A stretch of DNA of 64,000 nt from Acanthochromis polyacanthus (lineage: Eukaryota > Chordata > Actinopteri > Pomacentridae): NCBI RefSeq assembly GCF_021347895.1, contig NC_067116.1, positions 37,397,639 through 37,461,638 of the forward strand, read 5' to 3'. Shown here piece by piece: positions 34,633 to 47,600 of the stretch. Every line of letters begins with the position of its first letter. The stretch's first letter is position 1. Below the pieces are notes generated by a model. It worked only from the letters and a program-made list of their open reading frames with translations. It was not told the DNA's origin and searched no databases. The position numbers were made by a program, and so were the translations under genes.

Positions 34633-36802
34633 AATTCATTTACGGTGACCTGTGATCTGACTAGGAGAAAACCCCCTTTTTTCAGACTCTCACATGGATT
34701 GTTGTATTTGCATGTTTTCTTGTATTCCTACCTTCACGAAAGATACTAAGACCCCTTGCAGAGAAGTGGAAGGGGACACAAATGTTTCACACCTTCCTAA
34801 ATTTGCATCTAAAGGACTGTTTATTCCCTTTTGGTTCCTATCCTTTGATTAACTGAACTCATCTTCACAGACGCCATGCAGTCTCCCTCCCTCACGATCA
34901 GATACTGAGAGTCATAAATATCTAAGGACCTTTCCGTCACCCCGGGAGGGCTGCAGAAAGACACTCAGTCTGTTTGATGCCAATAAGGACTCTCTTTCTA
35001 AAAATTGTGCTTCTGAAATTTTGTTTGTGATTTTGAAAATATCAAAGTTGAAATAATAATTTGTTATACATGTTAGTCCAACTCCGACGTCTCTAGCATA
35101 TTTCTGTCCTGAGATGTTAATTCTGAAAGTTTATTGTCTGCCTAACCCATTTCTTCCACAGTTCAACATTGCCCCCTATTGACGTCGGAATGCCATGACA
35201 TTATCAAGGATTTCACTGAAATTAATCATAAAAGTGTGTTTTATACAGGTCGAAAAGAGTTGGAAATTGTTTCTTTACCTCCTTATGTACACCATGTTGT
35301 CTTATGTACACTGTGATCCACATAATCATTAGATAGAGTACACAAACCTATGATTAAACAAATAACTCACATATTTCTAGTAGCTAGAATGTTCTATCGT
35401 GTTATACACTTTGATTGTGTTAAAAGTAGTGTTCTGGATTATGACAGAGTAAACAGATCGTTTTGTTTGCGCGCTTTAATATTTTTAATTCACTATCTGA
35501 TCGGCTCTAATCTCCCATCCGGAGCCCACAGGGAGGGGGACCCCCAGAGTGTCAGACTCGCGCCTAAACTCCTAGGTACCCTCCTCCTCTAGCCTAAACT
35601 ATAAGAAGCTTCACGTTTCTTTGTTCGCTCTCTTCCTCTTTTTCGCTTTGTTCGACCCTGACGATCTTAAACTACGCTAAGCGAATCTTCCTTTTTCTTT
35701 AGGCGCGCCCTGTTTGTTCTTTTTCCACTTTCCAAACTTCGCAGCTATAGAGGCTGGCACTCTATTAGCCACAACTTCTTATTCAATTTTTCTTTTTGTT
35801 CAGAATAGATATTTTTGTTCATCTCCAACAACCAGATCTACAATTTTGTTTTATTTACGATTTAATTTTGATAGGAACCAATTCGATTCTGTTCCGTCGC
35901 TTTTATCATTCCCCGCTGAAGAGTTCCAGTCTGTTCGGCCCTCACCTATACCTGACCGGCAGAAATAGAACGTGAGCCTTCAGCCTCCAAATAATTATTT
36001 TTGACAAAATCAACCCAGAAGGACGCCGGCTGTTTCAGCCCTCGCCACCGCCAGCTGACCACCAGACGAACCGGGTCAAGCCAGACCCCTAGGACACGCG
36101 AGGTTCGAAGTAGACAGGACGACGAAGCGTTGCCATAGCAGCCAAACAGCGCAGCTCCCGAGCCGACTCTCGAACTCAACGAGGGCCGGTGCACAGCAAC
36201 CCGTCCCAGTCTCTGAGCTTCGTGTGATCCCTCTTCTCCAACGCAAAGTAAGACCAGCTGACGTGTGATCTAAACTAATGGTTGATGTCAAAAATAATAG
36301 CTTGATTTAATATTAATCACTCCGTTTGATCACTCACCGTCGTTCATATTCTAAATTGTTAAACTCCTCGATATTTGTTTCTCACGGTCTGATTACTCAG
36401 TGCCATAATCTCAGATTAGAAATGCAAACATAAATAATCTACACACACACAGACACACACACACATACACCCACAGCATTTATCTATTCCATATTTGTCA
36501 CTGTATTAATTCCTGTGTTTATCATTATATTGGTTAATAAATATCTTTCATTTAGACCAAAATTACAGTCTCTTTTACGTTCATGTGTGTTGACTGGGGT
36601 CAATGTTTTTCGAGGATTCTCGACATTCAGATATTAGACTGACTAACTTATCAAATTTATCAATCCATTAATAATATTTTTATTAAGATTGATTAATAAT
36701 TTCCCGGTAGATTCAACTCCGGGTGGTGCCCCAATTACGGTAATAGAATATCAACGAGTGCAGACTTATTAAATTAACGTTTAATAAGGCAATATTGCTA
36801 CA
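34464..36802 (+). repeat. 3' LTR of element copy 2
   Basis: 2339 bp from TGTAGTC to GCTACA. Carries the same TATA (35600), donor-like GTAAGA (36248) and AATAAA (36536) as the other LTR. Its CA tract is shorter by roughly 16-20 bp. It abuts the inverted-duplication arm at 36803. The expected target duplication (probably starting GAGG) cannot be checked because the outer 5' LTR is in the gap. Confidence 0.88.
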
Positions 36803-36849
36803 GAGGATTACGTTCACTTTATTTCACATGCTGACAAAAACGTCACAGT

Positions 36850-36855
36850 TTTATT
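36850..36855 (-). terminator. stap2 copy 2 polyadenylation signal
   Basis: TTTATT on + is AATAAA on the gene strand, about 830 bp after the stop codon and under 50 bp from the LTR end. A second AATAAA lies at about 36817. The element therefore inserted immediately downstream of the gene end. Confidence 0.6.
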
Positions 36856-37680
36856 GTAAATAGTTTAATTTTTTCCACTATAATGTATCAGTCATTGAGG
36901 TAATAAAGGAGTGAGAGCAGTTTCTTCTCGCACGTCTATTTCAACAAAGGGAGAAAACGGAGTTAGAGAAGAAGCTCAGGAGTATAAAAACGGTGTAAAA
37001 CAGACAAAGTACGGGACTTCATTTACGGTTTTCATGGCACGTAATATGCAGCAGATTCACTGAACAACTATATACAATACATTCACATACAAGAGGTAAA
37101 ATAGTTCAACTGTAAGTTCTGTTTTTTCTTCCATCAAGGGTTTGAATCACTGTGGAGAAGCAGTAATACTTTGTGTTCTCTCTCTACACATATATATATA
37201 TATATATATATTTATACATGTAAAGTGTATATGAACATCACGTCTGTAAGGCAGAACAAATTTAGCCTTCTAATATAAACTTTAACAGAAAAAATAAACT
37301 GAAAAAAACACTGATACTGAATCTGATAAAGAACCACAGTCGGTGGCAAATGTGCAAAATGTACAAGAGAAACACGGCACAGATAATGTGACGTTAACAT
37401 CCTCCTTTACAGTCAATCAATCTGCTAATGAGCGTCCAAGAAGAGGGCGGATCGATGCGGCGTTAATCTTCAGAGAGGCTTTGCTGCTGACAGCAAACCG
37501 ACGAGGAGCAGCCGAGCCTCGAGGCCAAGGAGGAGGATGTTATCAGTGTGGAAACAAACTCGTCTCTGCTCCTTCCTGCATCTTCCAGCGATAAACTGGA
37601 CAGCGGCTCTGCTTTGCTTTGCCCTGCTCTGCTCTGGCACTTTTTCACAGATGGCTTTAAGAGGATCCAACCAGAAGATG

Positions 37681-40600
37681 TCACTGCTGAGTCTTCGCCC
37701 TTTGTTCGAACTTCAGCTTCAGCTCTGATATTGTTGCAAGAGGCACTGTGGCAAATGGAACAATTATAGTTTAATATTATGGCAAGAATGCAAATATATC
37801 TGGAAGTATTTAAAAGTAGGACTTACTGTGTTTGTAAGGGTCTGTGTCTGATCTCATCCTGGGATCTGTGTTTGTGGACGAGGCGGTGGAGGAAGGTGTT
37901 GCAGCGTTGAGTGACCTTCGAGGAGCAGCGATCGGAGGCATCAGCGGCTTCTTCTGGGGTTTGTTCTCTGCTGTTAAAGAGCACACGGATGTAAGTGGCG
38001 ATTTGAAGCATGCAGCTGGTGAAGGAAGTATGCTCTGTAGAGCTGCTCAGATGGAAAGATAAGATAAAACTTACGTGGCAGCGGAGCAGGCGAGGAATCC
38101 TCCTCCTCCTCCCCCTTTTCTTCTTCAACTGTTTGAACACAGATATTAGTGAGCGACAGCGTGGAAAAAATGAAGTCGTACCTGTTTGTGTTTGCAAATG
38201 CTGACGATTGATGGATTACTGATTGATGGGGCAGCTGGCAGAGAGCTATACTCACACTCATCATTCAGATAGATGTTTTCCTCTATGATTGGATCTGGTT
38301 CCGGCTCTGGCTCACGATGTGGTATTTTTATAGCAACTGAGAAACAAAACATGTAATTATGATTATCACAGTGCTGATAAAAGATGGTAAACAACCACAG
38401 CTATGCCTCATGAAACCAGTTAACCCACAGCAGACGACTCACAAGACCGCAGCAACGCATGCTGGTTGTATGGAGGGAAAAGCAGCACGTAGAGATGAAG
38501 CTGTAGATTGTTTTCCATGACATTTTGTGGAGATATTCACCTCTCGTGCGGGGCTTATCAGAGTAAATTTGGCGTTGACTGAAGCTCGTGTGTGGAGCTT
38601 ATCAGCGAATGTTATCGGGCACAACAGAAGCTGTGTCTGCTTAATGGCCACAGTCTTAACATTAGCTGTTGACTTTAGTGTTTGGTTTCAAAGTCCAAAG
38701 TTAAAACAAGCAAACCATGACCAATTATGCGGGTGTGGAGAGCTCACAATGCAACCATTCCTCCACAGTAAAACCTCAGTGATACCACTTTGTTTTAAAA
38801 CCCTTTTTTAATAAGTTCTAGTTTTGTTTTAGCAAAATTAGAAGTAATTGCTCCAGGCTGCTGGCAGCTGATTTACATCTACTGTCCTTTTGAAAATAGA
38901 CAAAAAACTGCATTTAACTCTATTAAAACAACAACAACGTAGAAGTTCTTCAGAATGAGATAATAAATAGAATGCTGATTACTGGTGGTGACACATGTTT
39001 TAAACACCATAAAGCTTCCTAGGTCTGTAATATTTGATTAAAACACTAACTAAAAAGCTAAAACAAGACAGCAGGATTTTCAGCATTATTAAATTTACTT
39101 TGATCAATTTTAAGAATCCTTAATTTGCTGCAAAGTCTCAGGTTATGTTTATTTCCTTGTCTGGCTTTCTTACCGCATTACAATAAAAGAAAAGCCGTAT
39201 TTTAAGCTCATTTTATCAGTGCAATAACAGAACTTCAGAGGACTTCAAGCATGTATGAGAGTAAAATAGAAAATGATCAAATACTGAGGAATAGTAATGA
39301 TCCATCTTCTATTTATCTCCTGATTTAAGCATTTGTTTATGAAGTGCTGAAATGCAACTGTAGCCACATTAAAATGCAGAAGGATGGGGAATAGAGTCAA
39401 TTTGCAGCAGATAAGGCCTTAATTTATTTATCCGATTATCTGTTAAAAAAGTTTAAAAAATATACTGAAATCAAGATGTATAGCACATTTCCAAGTATCC
39501 ACTGATGGCTTTGGGCTGCACGTGCTTCAGATGTTTTACTACTCTCATTTTTACGAACACTTTTCACACTTCTCACCCCGTTAACTGATTATATCTTAAC
39601 AACTTGATTCTGTAGACTGTTTCTGAGCCATGCTGCATTTACACAGCCTGCAGTTCAGCTGAGACCTCAGAATTTTTGTAGTAGTCGAGACTTTCTGATG
39701 ATCCTAAATTATTTAGGCCCCGTCCACACGAAGACAAACCGAGGTGTAAACGCATAAGTTTCTTGCCGAATCTGCGTATCATCCACATGAAGACATCTCT
39801 TTTGGTCTGTAAATGATCATTTTTGAAACCAGGTTCCAGAGTGGAAAGATTTTGAAATGCCGTATACGCAGCTCGGTGTTTACTGGCCCCTACTTTTCAG
39901 ATACGCTAGCGTCATAGTTTCGTATCTTCATTGACACGCATGCGCCACACGTGGCAACGAAAACAATAATGGCAGCGTACAGTGTAGCAAATGTGCTGAT
40001 GAAGCTAGTGACCCTACTATCCCTGTTGCAGCAAAATCTCCTTCTTCTCAATCACCACCGAGTTGAACAAACAATTATCGAGGACACATTACGGCACTTT
40101 ATGGATACACCCCGGAAAAGGGGTTTATTTCTTCTGTTTGCGCGTTTCCGTCATATCGCTACAGCACCCCTAGAGGTCTGGCATGTGTTGTACAGCGTTT
40201 CCATGCGTATCGAGTGCATTCATGTAGACCAGGGGTGTCAAACTCCATTCCTGGAGGGCCACTATCCTGCATGTTTTAGATGTTTCCCTCTTCCAACACA
40301 CTTGATTCAAATGATCAGGCTCGTTATCAGGCTTCTGCTGAGCTTGATGATAAGCTGATCATTTGAATCAGGTGTGTTGGAAGAGGGAAACATCTAAAAC
40401 ATGCAGGATAGTGGCCCTCCAGGAACTGAGTTTGACACCCCTGATGTAGACGCACACATTTTCTGAGACGCCTTCGTCTTTATGGCGATCGTTTTTGAAA
40501 CTGTTCAGCGTTTTGTCTTCGTGTGGATGGGGCCTTAAATTGAGCTTAAAATTGCTCCTGATCCTATTAACTTGTGTTTTGAACAGCAGATTTATGTCAG

Positions 40601-43600
40601 TTATCAACCACTTTGAATGTGTTGCTTTTTGAGGACGTAGCAGCCACTTCATCATTTTTTAACACAACATGGTGTTAAAAAAAATAAAATAATCAGAAGT
40701 ATTTCCTGATGCTACCATGACTTGGAAAAAATCCAACATTAATTCATGCGATTGAAGAGGAGGAATTTCTAACTCATGAGTTCAAATTGGCAAAAGAAGC
40801 AGGTCAGCCAACATGTTTGAATGACTAGGCGTGTGTTTGTGTTACCTGGTTTAGGAGGAAGAGTTGGCGGGACGACAACCTTCTGTTCTCCATTTTCTTT
40901 ATCAGACTGAATAAAAGCTGTGGGAAAAGCCCAAGAACTTAGATCAGTCATGCTTTTTGGATCTTGGAAAAATAATGACAAGAGAAAACAAAGTGTATAG
41001 AGTTTGTACGTACAGATGTTCTTCTCGTACGCTTCCTCGATGATGAGGGGGATCAAAACTCTGTCAGTTTTCTCCACTAAGTAGTCGATCACCTCATACA
41101 GGGTGTCACAGTGGACCTGCACGGAGAACAAGAGCTTTTATCAACTAAAGAACAATGACACACAATCGGGAAATAAAACGGGGTGTGTTGCAGCTCAAAA
41201 CTTTATATAATCTGCAGATAGATAGAAGTCTGTGAATATTAAAACTCTTGCAACACTGTTTGTAATCGAGGTCAGCAACAGATGTGTGTCGTAAATACCA
41301 AGACTTAGACCTGTGTAAACTGGACACACACAGACGCTTGTTGTTTTATGGCAGCAGTGTGAACAAAGATAATGACAAATTAAAACCTCACACACAAACA
41401 AATATGTCTGATCTCTGCACTGGCATCACTGGATGTTGGTTTACTGGCAGCTCACTTTTATTTTTTACTGATAATCACTTTTTGCTGTGACTACGAGATC
41501 ACATGCTCTTTCTTTTATCACCCTGTCCCCAATAAAGCCATAAAAAACTTCAGCTATCAAGTGCAAGCTGCATATTTTCTTTTGTTTGTTACTGCCAAGT
41601 TCTACACAGCAGATAAAGGATAACAAAGGCTTCCTTTTGAATTACTGAGTTACTTAACACCGGAGAAACCCGACCTGCTTCCTTCACCTGTTATATAAAA
41701 TAATCAAGCTTTGATCTTGGCCTGAGTTGTAATACTCACAGGATTGTCCACGTCGATGATGAAGCCTCCTTCAGGATTACGAGTCAGCCGGTAGTGTCTG
41801 AATACAGGACTGAAAGAGAGACAAATACAGAGAAAAAAATGAAAAAAGAGCAAAGATTCTGAGAACTCTTTCACGACAACTGCAACTCAAAATCACAAAC
41901 GCATAAAAAGACCCTAAAATTAGTGAAAAATCTGATTGTTAAGAGGAGATTAGATCGACTGATTGGATTGACAATTTCATCGGTCGCTGCCTTTGGTCAT
42001 CATGGAAAGCGACTGAGCCTCTACCGATTTCTACACTCCTGCAGTCCTTTTTAAACACTCTGAGTTTCAAACACTGGGTGCTTTCTCTGCTCCTGTCGCA
42101 TTTTTACTCACTGTGGGCTCATTTTTCACCGCAATATAAAGTCCTGCACCTCTATGGAAACAGAGCAACCATGTCTCGAAGCATAGGGAGCTCAAAAATG
42201 TCTTCTGTGTAGAATGATATAGATATATTGTGATTAACCCTGTAAGACCCAAATATAGGGGAAAAAACCCTAAATAACAATAATAATATACAGAAAAAAT
42301 AAACAAAAACACTAAAAAAATAACAATAACAAATATATACATAAACCCAAATATAGAAAAAATTAACAAAAATAAAAGTAAAATAACAATAATATACAGA
42401 AAACCAAGTATAGAAAAAATTTGCAAAAAAGCTAAAAAAATAAAAGTAAAATTAATTTAATTAATTATTAATTTAAAAAAAAAGTTTATTAAAAAATAAA
42501 AATAAAACATGTATTTTTGCAACAGTGGGTTTTACAGGTTTAACCATAAAAAAAATTTCTTCTATTATCTGCTTTACAAAATTGAAAACAAACTGGAATC
42601 AAGACGTACACATATTTCCAAAGATCCACAGATATCCGAGGGCTGCACATGCTGTACATATTTTAGTACTCTCATTTGTACAGCTTCTAGGAATTTAGCA
42701 TTTTTCAGCTCTAGACAGATGTTTCACCACAGTGAATGTATCTTCCAACAACCTGGTGACAGCTTACTCCTCTGTTTACTGTTTTTGAGCCATGCTGCAT
42801 TCATTTTTATGATCAAGTCAGCTTCATTTTCCTCTCATGCTCTCTTGTCGTCTCCTCTCCTCTCTGAGAATACACTGCCTGCAGTTCACCTGAAAACGCT
42901 GTCGGTCACAGCCGAGTCATTCATGGCTTCTCAGCTGCACTAAAGGAGCTCAGAAATGTTTTACAGAATCTAGAGCAAATGGTTCACTTTTGAAGGAGAT
43001 TTGTAAAATAAAACTATTTTAAGTGTAGACGTGGTTAATTTTCCTGACAGAACCCCATGTCTCAGATTATTCCTTTAAGGACTGTTAGAGAGTTAAATAT
43101 TAACCTATTTTTTCTGTTTTGACAGTTTCTAGCCGTGATAAATGTCCTGCCTTTCAAACCCCACAACAAGTTTTGAAGCTCAGAGGGTTAAAGATGATTT
43201 AGATAATCAGTATGCACACACAGTATATGTATTTGACCTGTGACGGCGTGTTTGTGCTCTAAATATGTGTGCGTACCCGTCATGATCCTGCCTGGTGGAG
43301 ACTGCGAAAGAGTTCCCGCTACTTCCAGGCCTCAGCAGCAGGTTTCCTCTCTTGGCTTCTCTGTCCAGCAGCAGCTCTGCCTCCAGGCGTGACACGGCGT
43401 GATAACAGCTGCAGAAAAACACGGCGATGACACGAGTCAACAAAGCTGTCGCTCAACAACAAGCGAGTTCTATTTGTTATTAAAAACTGACAGACAGAGC
43501 CACATAGTGTATGTACAGTATGATAAAGGCTCTGGAAGGCAGCTAAGGCTATTTGGGCCTTCCAGTGAAGCTAAAATTCACATCTTTAACCCAAATTGAC

Positions 43601-45578
43601 CGTTTTAAAGTTTGAAAATGTGGAAAAAAAAAAATGTTTTCAAAGTAAAACTTCTGATGTCCACATTTTCAACATTTTTGGGAAATCTTTGAACATTTTT
43701 GGTGGAAAAAAGAAATGCTAAAAATGTTTCTTTAAGAATATTCCCAAAAAATCAACCAAAATCCAGCGAAATTTGCTGGATTTTGGTTGATTTTTTTGTG
43801 AATATTCTTAAAGAAAATATTAGAAGTTTTACTGATATATGTGTAATCACTATAGATATTTTTAGGATTTTTTTGAAAAACTTTTAGTCATTTTTAGAAA
43901 ATATTTACAAGAATTTTTTTGCCAAATTCGGTGGATTTTTTTTTAAAATAAAACCTTTAAGGGAAACTTTTAAGGAATTACTGGAATTTTCTTCCTGAAG
44001 GTTTTGTGAATTTTTGAATTTTTTTCAGACAAGGAAACTATTTTTTGTGCCCATAAATGAGGACAACAGGAGGGTTAAATCATTATATAAAAACATACAT
44101 TCCAGCATCGGCTTATCTGTGCAATCAAAGCCATGTTTTATTTTAAAAAGCATCGATTCTTCATGATTTTTCCATAAAATTCAGTCACAATTTAAGGCAC
44201 ATTAGTTGAGACGAAAGCTCAGAACTGATTAAAAATGTACTTTGTATTTACTAGATTGAGAAAAGGTGTTAATACTGACGCTGGCATGTCTGGCTGAGGG
44301 GTGACGTAAGGAGAGCAGCTGGCGGCAGGAGGAGGAGGAGGAGGTTGGGGAGCGCTTTTCTGCCTTTCTCTCTCATTTTCTACAGCCTCCTTCAGCATGT
44401 GGATCTGACCAGGCAGCAGGTTGAGGGAGGTGGGCACAGACAGCTGCAGGGAGACGAAAAAGTAGAAATACTACAGTGTAGAAACGCTCTGGTACAGGTA
44501 AAATGCATTTAAAGCCACTCTTGAGTAAAAGTAGCAGTCGTCATGACGCAGAATGGCCTATTTCAGAACTATGTTTATTATTGGATTGTAATTCTTGATG
44601 TATTAATGCGATTAACACTTTAATGTTGGAGCAGATAGAGGTGAATTTCCATTTGAATCTAGAATATCATACCACAATTTATTCACAAATTGTAGTGTAC
44701 ATTAGCAAAGTAAATCTACAAAGTGTACGTGTGGATTTTCAGTCATCCGGGTTATCGTAATCTTGTACTTAAGAGCAGCAGATGTAAGTTAATTACATGC
44801 AAATTAAATATTTTATGCAACTTTAAGTGTATAACATCTTGTAATCTTGCATTCTTTCACTGTATTTTATATTTAGCAGGTTTTATTTCCCATCTTTTAT
44901 CCAATGTATTTTCATTTGATCTTTATTTTCATCTTATTATATTATTATTTTATTTTCTAAATACTGAGTGGGGACAAATCTCCTCCATTCCATCAGTTAA
45001 CTGCATGCGAATGAGTGTATAGGATTGTGTGAGATGATAAAATCTCTACTGTTTTGTCTATAAAGTGAAATCAATGTCACTGACCTTTGCCACAGAGTTG
45101 ATATAACCCTTCCAAAGCTCACGAGCTTCTGCGTTTGGGGCCTGCAGAGATGACAAAAGAGAAAAAACTGTCAACAAAAGAGTAATTACTATGAAAAAAA
45201 CAAAAAACAAAACATGTGTTCCATAAATTCCCTCACAGTGAATTTAATGTTCTCATCCTTCATCTGGACGTTGAGTCTGGCTGCGTCTAAGTTCCGGTCC
45301 TGGCTGCTGTCGTCTGTTATTGAGATCAGTCCTCTGAGATCCATTTTCTCTACGTACTGATGAAAAACACACACAGAGTCAACAAAAAAGAGGATAATTT
45401 AAGAGATAATTTGCAAATCTGTGTGTTTTATGTCTCTGGGATGACTTACATCGCTGTCTCTCTTATCGTTGAAGAAGAAAAGCGTGTTTCCACAAAGACA
45501 CGTCCACAGTTTCCTGGACGTCTGAGACAAAACAAATGAAAGACATGGAGATGAATATAAAAGAAAAACAAAGAATAG

Positions 45579-45642
<64 letters not shown>

Positions 45643-47357
45643 CTTTATTAATCCAAATACAAGTGTTCAGCAGTTTACATACAACAACATAAAACAACAA
45701 AAAGACAGATTAGTAACATTAACATTAAAGGAGAGTAGATGCTCTTGCTTTAGAACACTATACCATAAAAAAAACGCTTCTAATTTAAAATCTATCAGTG
45801 ATTTAAAGTGAATTTGAGTGAGTAAGTAGTAGGAAAACAGTTCTATCTAACTACCTAAGGTGCATGGATATTCTATAATAATCACTAAAAGCGGATAAAA
45901 TGAAGTCATGTAACGTAACAAGACGGTAAACAGGGCAGGTCTGTGTTGATGACATGTTTGGATTTCACCTGATGAGTCAAGTTATTGTAATAGAAACCCA
46001 TGTGACGATAATAATAACACTGTTTAGCTGGAATGGCCTGAACGTGAAGAGGATTAATTAAATGGAAGTGTGAATCAACTGTCTGTAGGAATGTCAGATG
46101 GGATTTTTTTTTACGTGAATCAGTTTGTAATCATCACTGTATGTTTCAGAGGAAGGAAGGAAGTAGGTCAAAATTAGTCCAAAAATAATCCCCAGATGTA
46201 AAAGAACACGTCTTTCTTCAGACACTGAGACAGACCCAAAGAATGTTGATTTTAAAAATGTGATTTTTACGTTTAAACGAGGGCTGCTCTGCTTTGTTAT
46301 GCACAAAGACCAGCCGTGCCAGTTTGAGTCTTTACCCTCCTGGCAGTTCCTGGTTCAGTCTAAACTTTTTACAACACGAAGAGCAGGAAAGCCGTCAGAC
46401 CAGTTGGAGACGCAGATGAGAAACTCAAGTCAAAGTCCACATGAACGTACGAGAAAATACGTAACAGGCTGCTGTTCCCAGAAACATTAACACTTAAACT
46501 AGCATTAATAAAATCTGAAAGCATGTCATTGAACTGTTAAGTTGAAGCTACTGTGGATAAGAAAAATAAAATATTAATATTAACACTATCACCTGAAAAA
46601 GCAGAGTACATCTGTACAGACATGTGAATAACGCTGATATTAAAAAAACACATTAAGGTTGCTTTAAAAAGATCCCTAAAAATTTCTGCATTTTATTGAG
46701 ATGACAAATAATCCATGTTTCTGTCTCTTGAACACGCACAATACTGGCATGAAATGAAATAAATAAAAACTAAATAAATAATAAAAAGAATTTTTAAAAA
46801 TATGTCTGAAATAAAAATATTATATAATTTTATACATAACTTTTAAACACATTTTTAAAATTATTATTCGTAGTATTTATACGTCTTTAAACATATTAAC
46901 ACTTGCACACCAGGTAGCAAAAATGTGCATCAAACCTTTTTTCTCCTTTTTGCCTCTTTAATGAACATTTTCAAGCAGAAATGTAAAACATTTTCCATGT
47001 TCCAGTTTCTTAGTTAGGAGGATCTGCTTCTATTCTTTGCCTCATAATAATGACGATAACAACAAAATAAAACAAAATACAACTTTTGGGCAAAAGCACC
47101 TGATGCACTTTAGTAACTTGAGGCCAGTTTAATCCATTTTTTTGTTGTTCAATTGTTTTCCTCTAGTAAACGCAGATAACAGAAGATCTGAAGCTTCAAC
47201 AGTGATTTACTAAGTAGATTTCTGCAGTTCTTGTCATCACATGTCGAACAAGAAAACAGAAAAGTCCTACCTTGTCTTTAAACGACCTCTTCTCCAGATA
47301 TCCTTCATAATAGCAAGTCGGCAGCTGGTTCTTCAGTCTTCCTGTTCGCTTCGCCAT
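37681..47357 (-). CDS. stap2: STAP2, signal-transducing PH-SH2 adaptor, intact copy
   Basis: Thirteen exons join into a 421-codon frame: 47357-47271, 45521-45450, 45356-45237, 45141-45085, 44443-44280, 43408-43277, 41809-41740, 41116-41014, 40962-40846, 38336-38256, 38128-38075, 37970-37827, 37745-37681 (TGA 37683-37681). All introns have GT/AG ends. Residues 1-112 form the PH domain. A polyproline linker follows (about 113-166), then SH2 (about 167-268) with the phosphotyrosine-binding Arg in GNLLLRPG (about Arg193). The tail has DKENGE, an Arg-Glu-Pro repeat, a possible GRB2-type YLND (about Tyr330) and a helical LATISELKLKFEQRAK end. Human STAP2 is 403 residues with the same order. It is a cytosolic/membrane adaptor in cytokine and tyrosine-kinase signalling. 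Exon 12 has a NAGNAG acceptor (CAGCAG). Confidence 0.9.
39716..40534. mobile_element. Harbinger-like non-autonomous element in stap2 copy 2 intron 9
   Basis: The termini GGCCCCGTCCACACGAAGAC and the complement of the right end (GGCCCCATCCACACGAAGAC) match over 23 bp with one mismatch, flanked by TTA on both sides (39713-39715, 40535-40537). Arm 1 has the empty site near 9940. The 3-bp TTA duplication suggests the PIF/Harbinger group. A 135-codon frame at 39951-40358 (starting near MAAYSVANVLMKL) may be a coding remnant, but its end lies in the nested element. Not an exon of stap2. Confidence 0.75.
40230..40443. mobile_element. Nested hAT-type foldback MITE
   Basis: 214 bp with ends CAGGGGTGTCAAACTC and GAGTTTGACACCCCTG, flanked by a perfect 8-bp duplication ATGTAGAC (40222-40229 and 40444-40451). 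The two halves are near-perfect inverted repeats of about 90 bp. The 8-bp duplication and CAGGGG termini are typical of hAT elements. It lies wholly inside the Harbinger-like element. Confidence 0.88.
42238..42539. mobile_element. TTAA-flanked MITE expanded by A-rich sequence
   Basis: Ends CCCTGTAAGACCCA and GTGGGTTTTACAGG between TTAA sites, the same insertion as 8154-8221 in arm 1. The extra ~230 bp is repetitive (AAAAATAACAATAA, CAAATATAGAAAAAAT). A hydrophobic minus-strand frame here is an artefact of this low complexity. Confidence 0.6.
43590..44074. mobile_element. piggyBac-like MITE, arm 2 copy
   Basis: Counterpart of 6655-7119: GAGGACAACAGGAGGG followed by TTAA at 44075-44078. The other end is degraded (TTTAACCCAAATTGACC) and lacks the terminal bases still present in arm 1. 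Contains AAAATCC/TTTTTGG-rich internal repeats. Confidence 0.55.
45578..45642 (+). repeat. (GATA)n microsatellite in stap2 copy 2 intron 1
   Basis: About 16 GATA units, the complement of the longer arm-1 tract. It is followed by TACTTTATTAATCC, a motif often found at the tail of fish retroposons. Confidence 0.9.
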
Positions 47358-47600
47358 CACGAAGATTCTCTAAAACGCAGATTTCACTCCAACTTGATTC
47401 CCACATGAACTTCTGAGCGGCTGTTTGCAGAAACTTTCAGCTCTCTTCTATAAAAGCTACAGAAGGCGCCCGTCTGTTAGCGCGGCTCCGAGGAGGCCGC
47501 TGATTGGTCCATACGCGGATGGGGCGGGTCTTTCTCGAAATACCTTCAGGTAAGAGGACTGGTGACGCAGTCAGCGAGTTTCCGAGATGGAAACTATGTG
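47358..47600 (-). promoter_or_regulatory. stap2 copy 2 promoter region
   Basis: Contains the complement of the CCAAT box (CTGATTGGTCC, about 47500-47510), a GGGGCGGGTC Sp1-like box (about 47521) and GACTGGTGACGCAGTCAGCG (about 47559-47578). It aligns with 2440-2669 of arm 1, with small differences. Confidence 0.45.

Larger units (their letters stand above)
13539..36802 (+). mobile_element. Tandem endogenous retrovirus-like element (two units sharing an LTR)
   Basis: Order: [gap] pol - env - LTR - PBS - leader - gag-pro-pol - env - LTR. The two units are almost identical from 13539-22126 and 28224-36802. Only one LTR separates them, which is the product expected from unequal recombination between LTRs. 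The element lies on the + strand, convergent to the arm-2 stap2 gene, and ends directly at GAGGATTACG of that arm. One complete internal region (22127-34463) plus LTRs gives a ~14.7-kb unit, large for a retrovirus because of a 2.35-kb LTR and a 2.55-kb leader. Confidence 0.93.

Noticed and set aside
39951..40358. Host exon or new gene in stap2 intron 9
   Set aside because: It lies wholly within the Harbinger-like element and ends inside the nested hAT; at most a transposon coding remnant.
42067..42426. Hydrophobic 119-codon minus-strand frame
   Set aside because: It arises from AAAATAACAATA-type low-complexity sequence inside a MITE; not a membrane protein gene.
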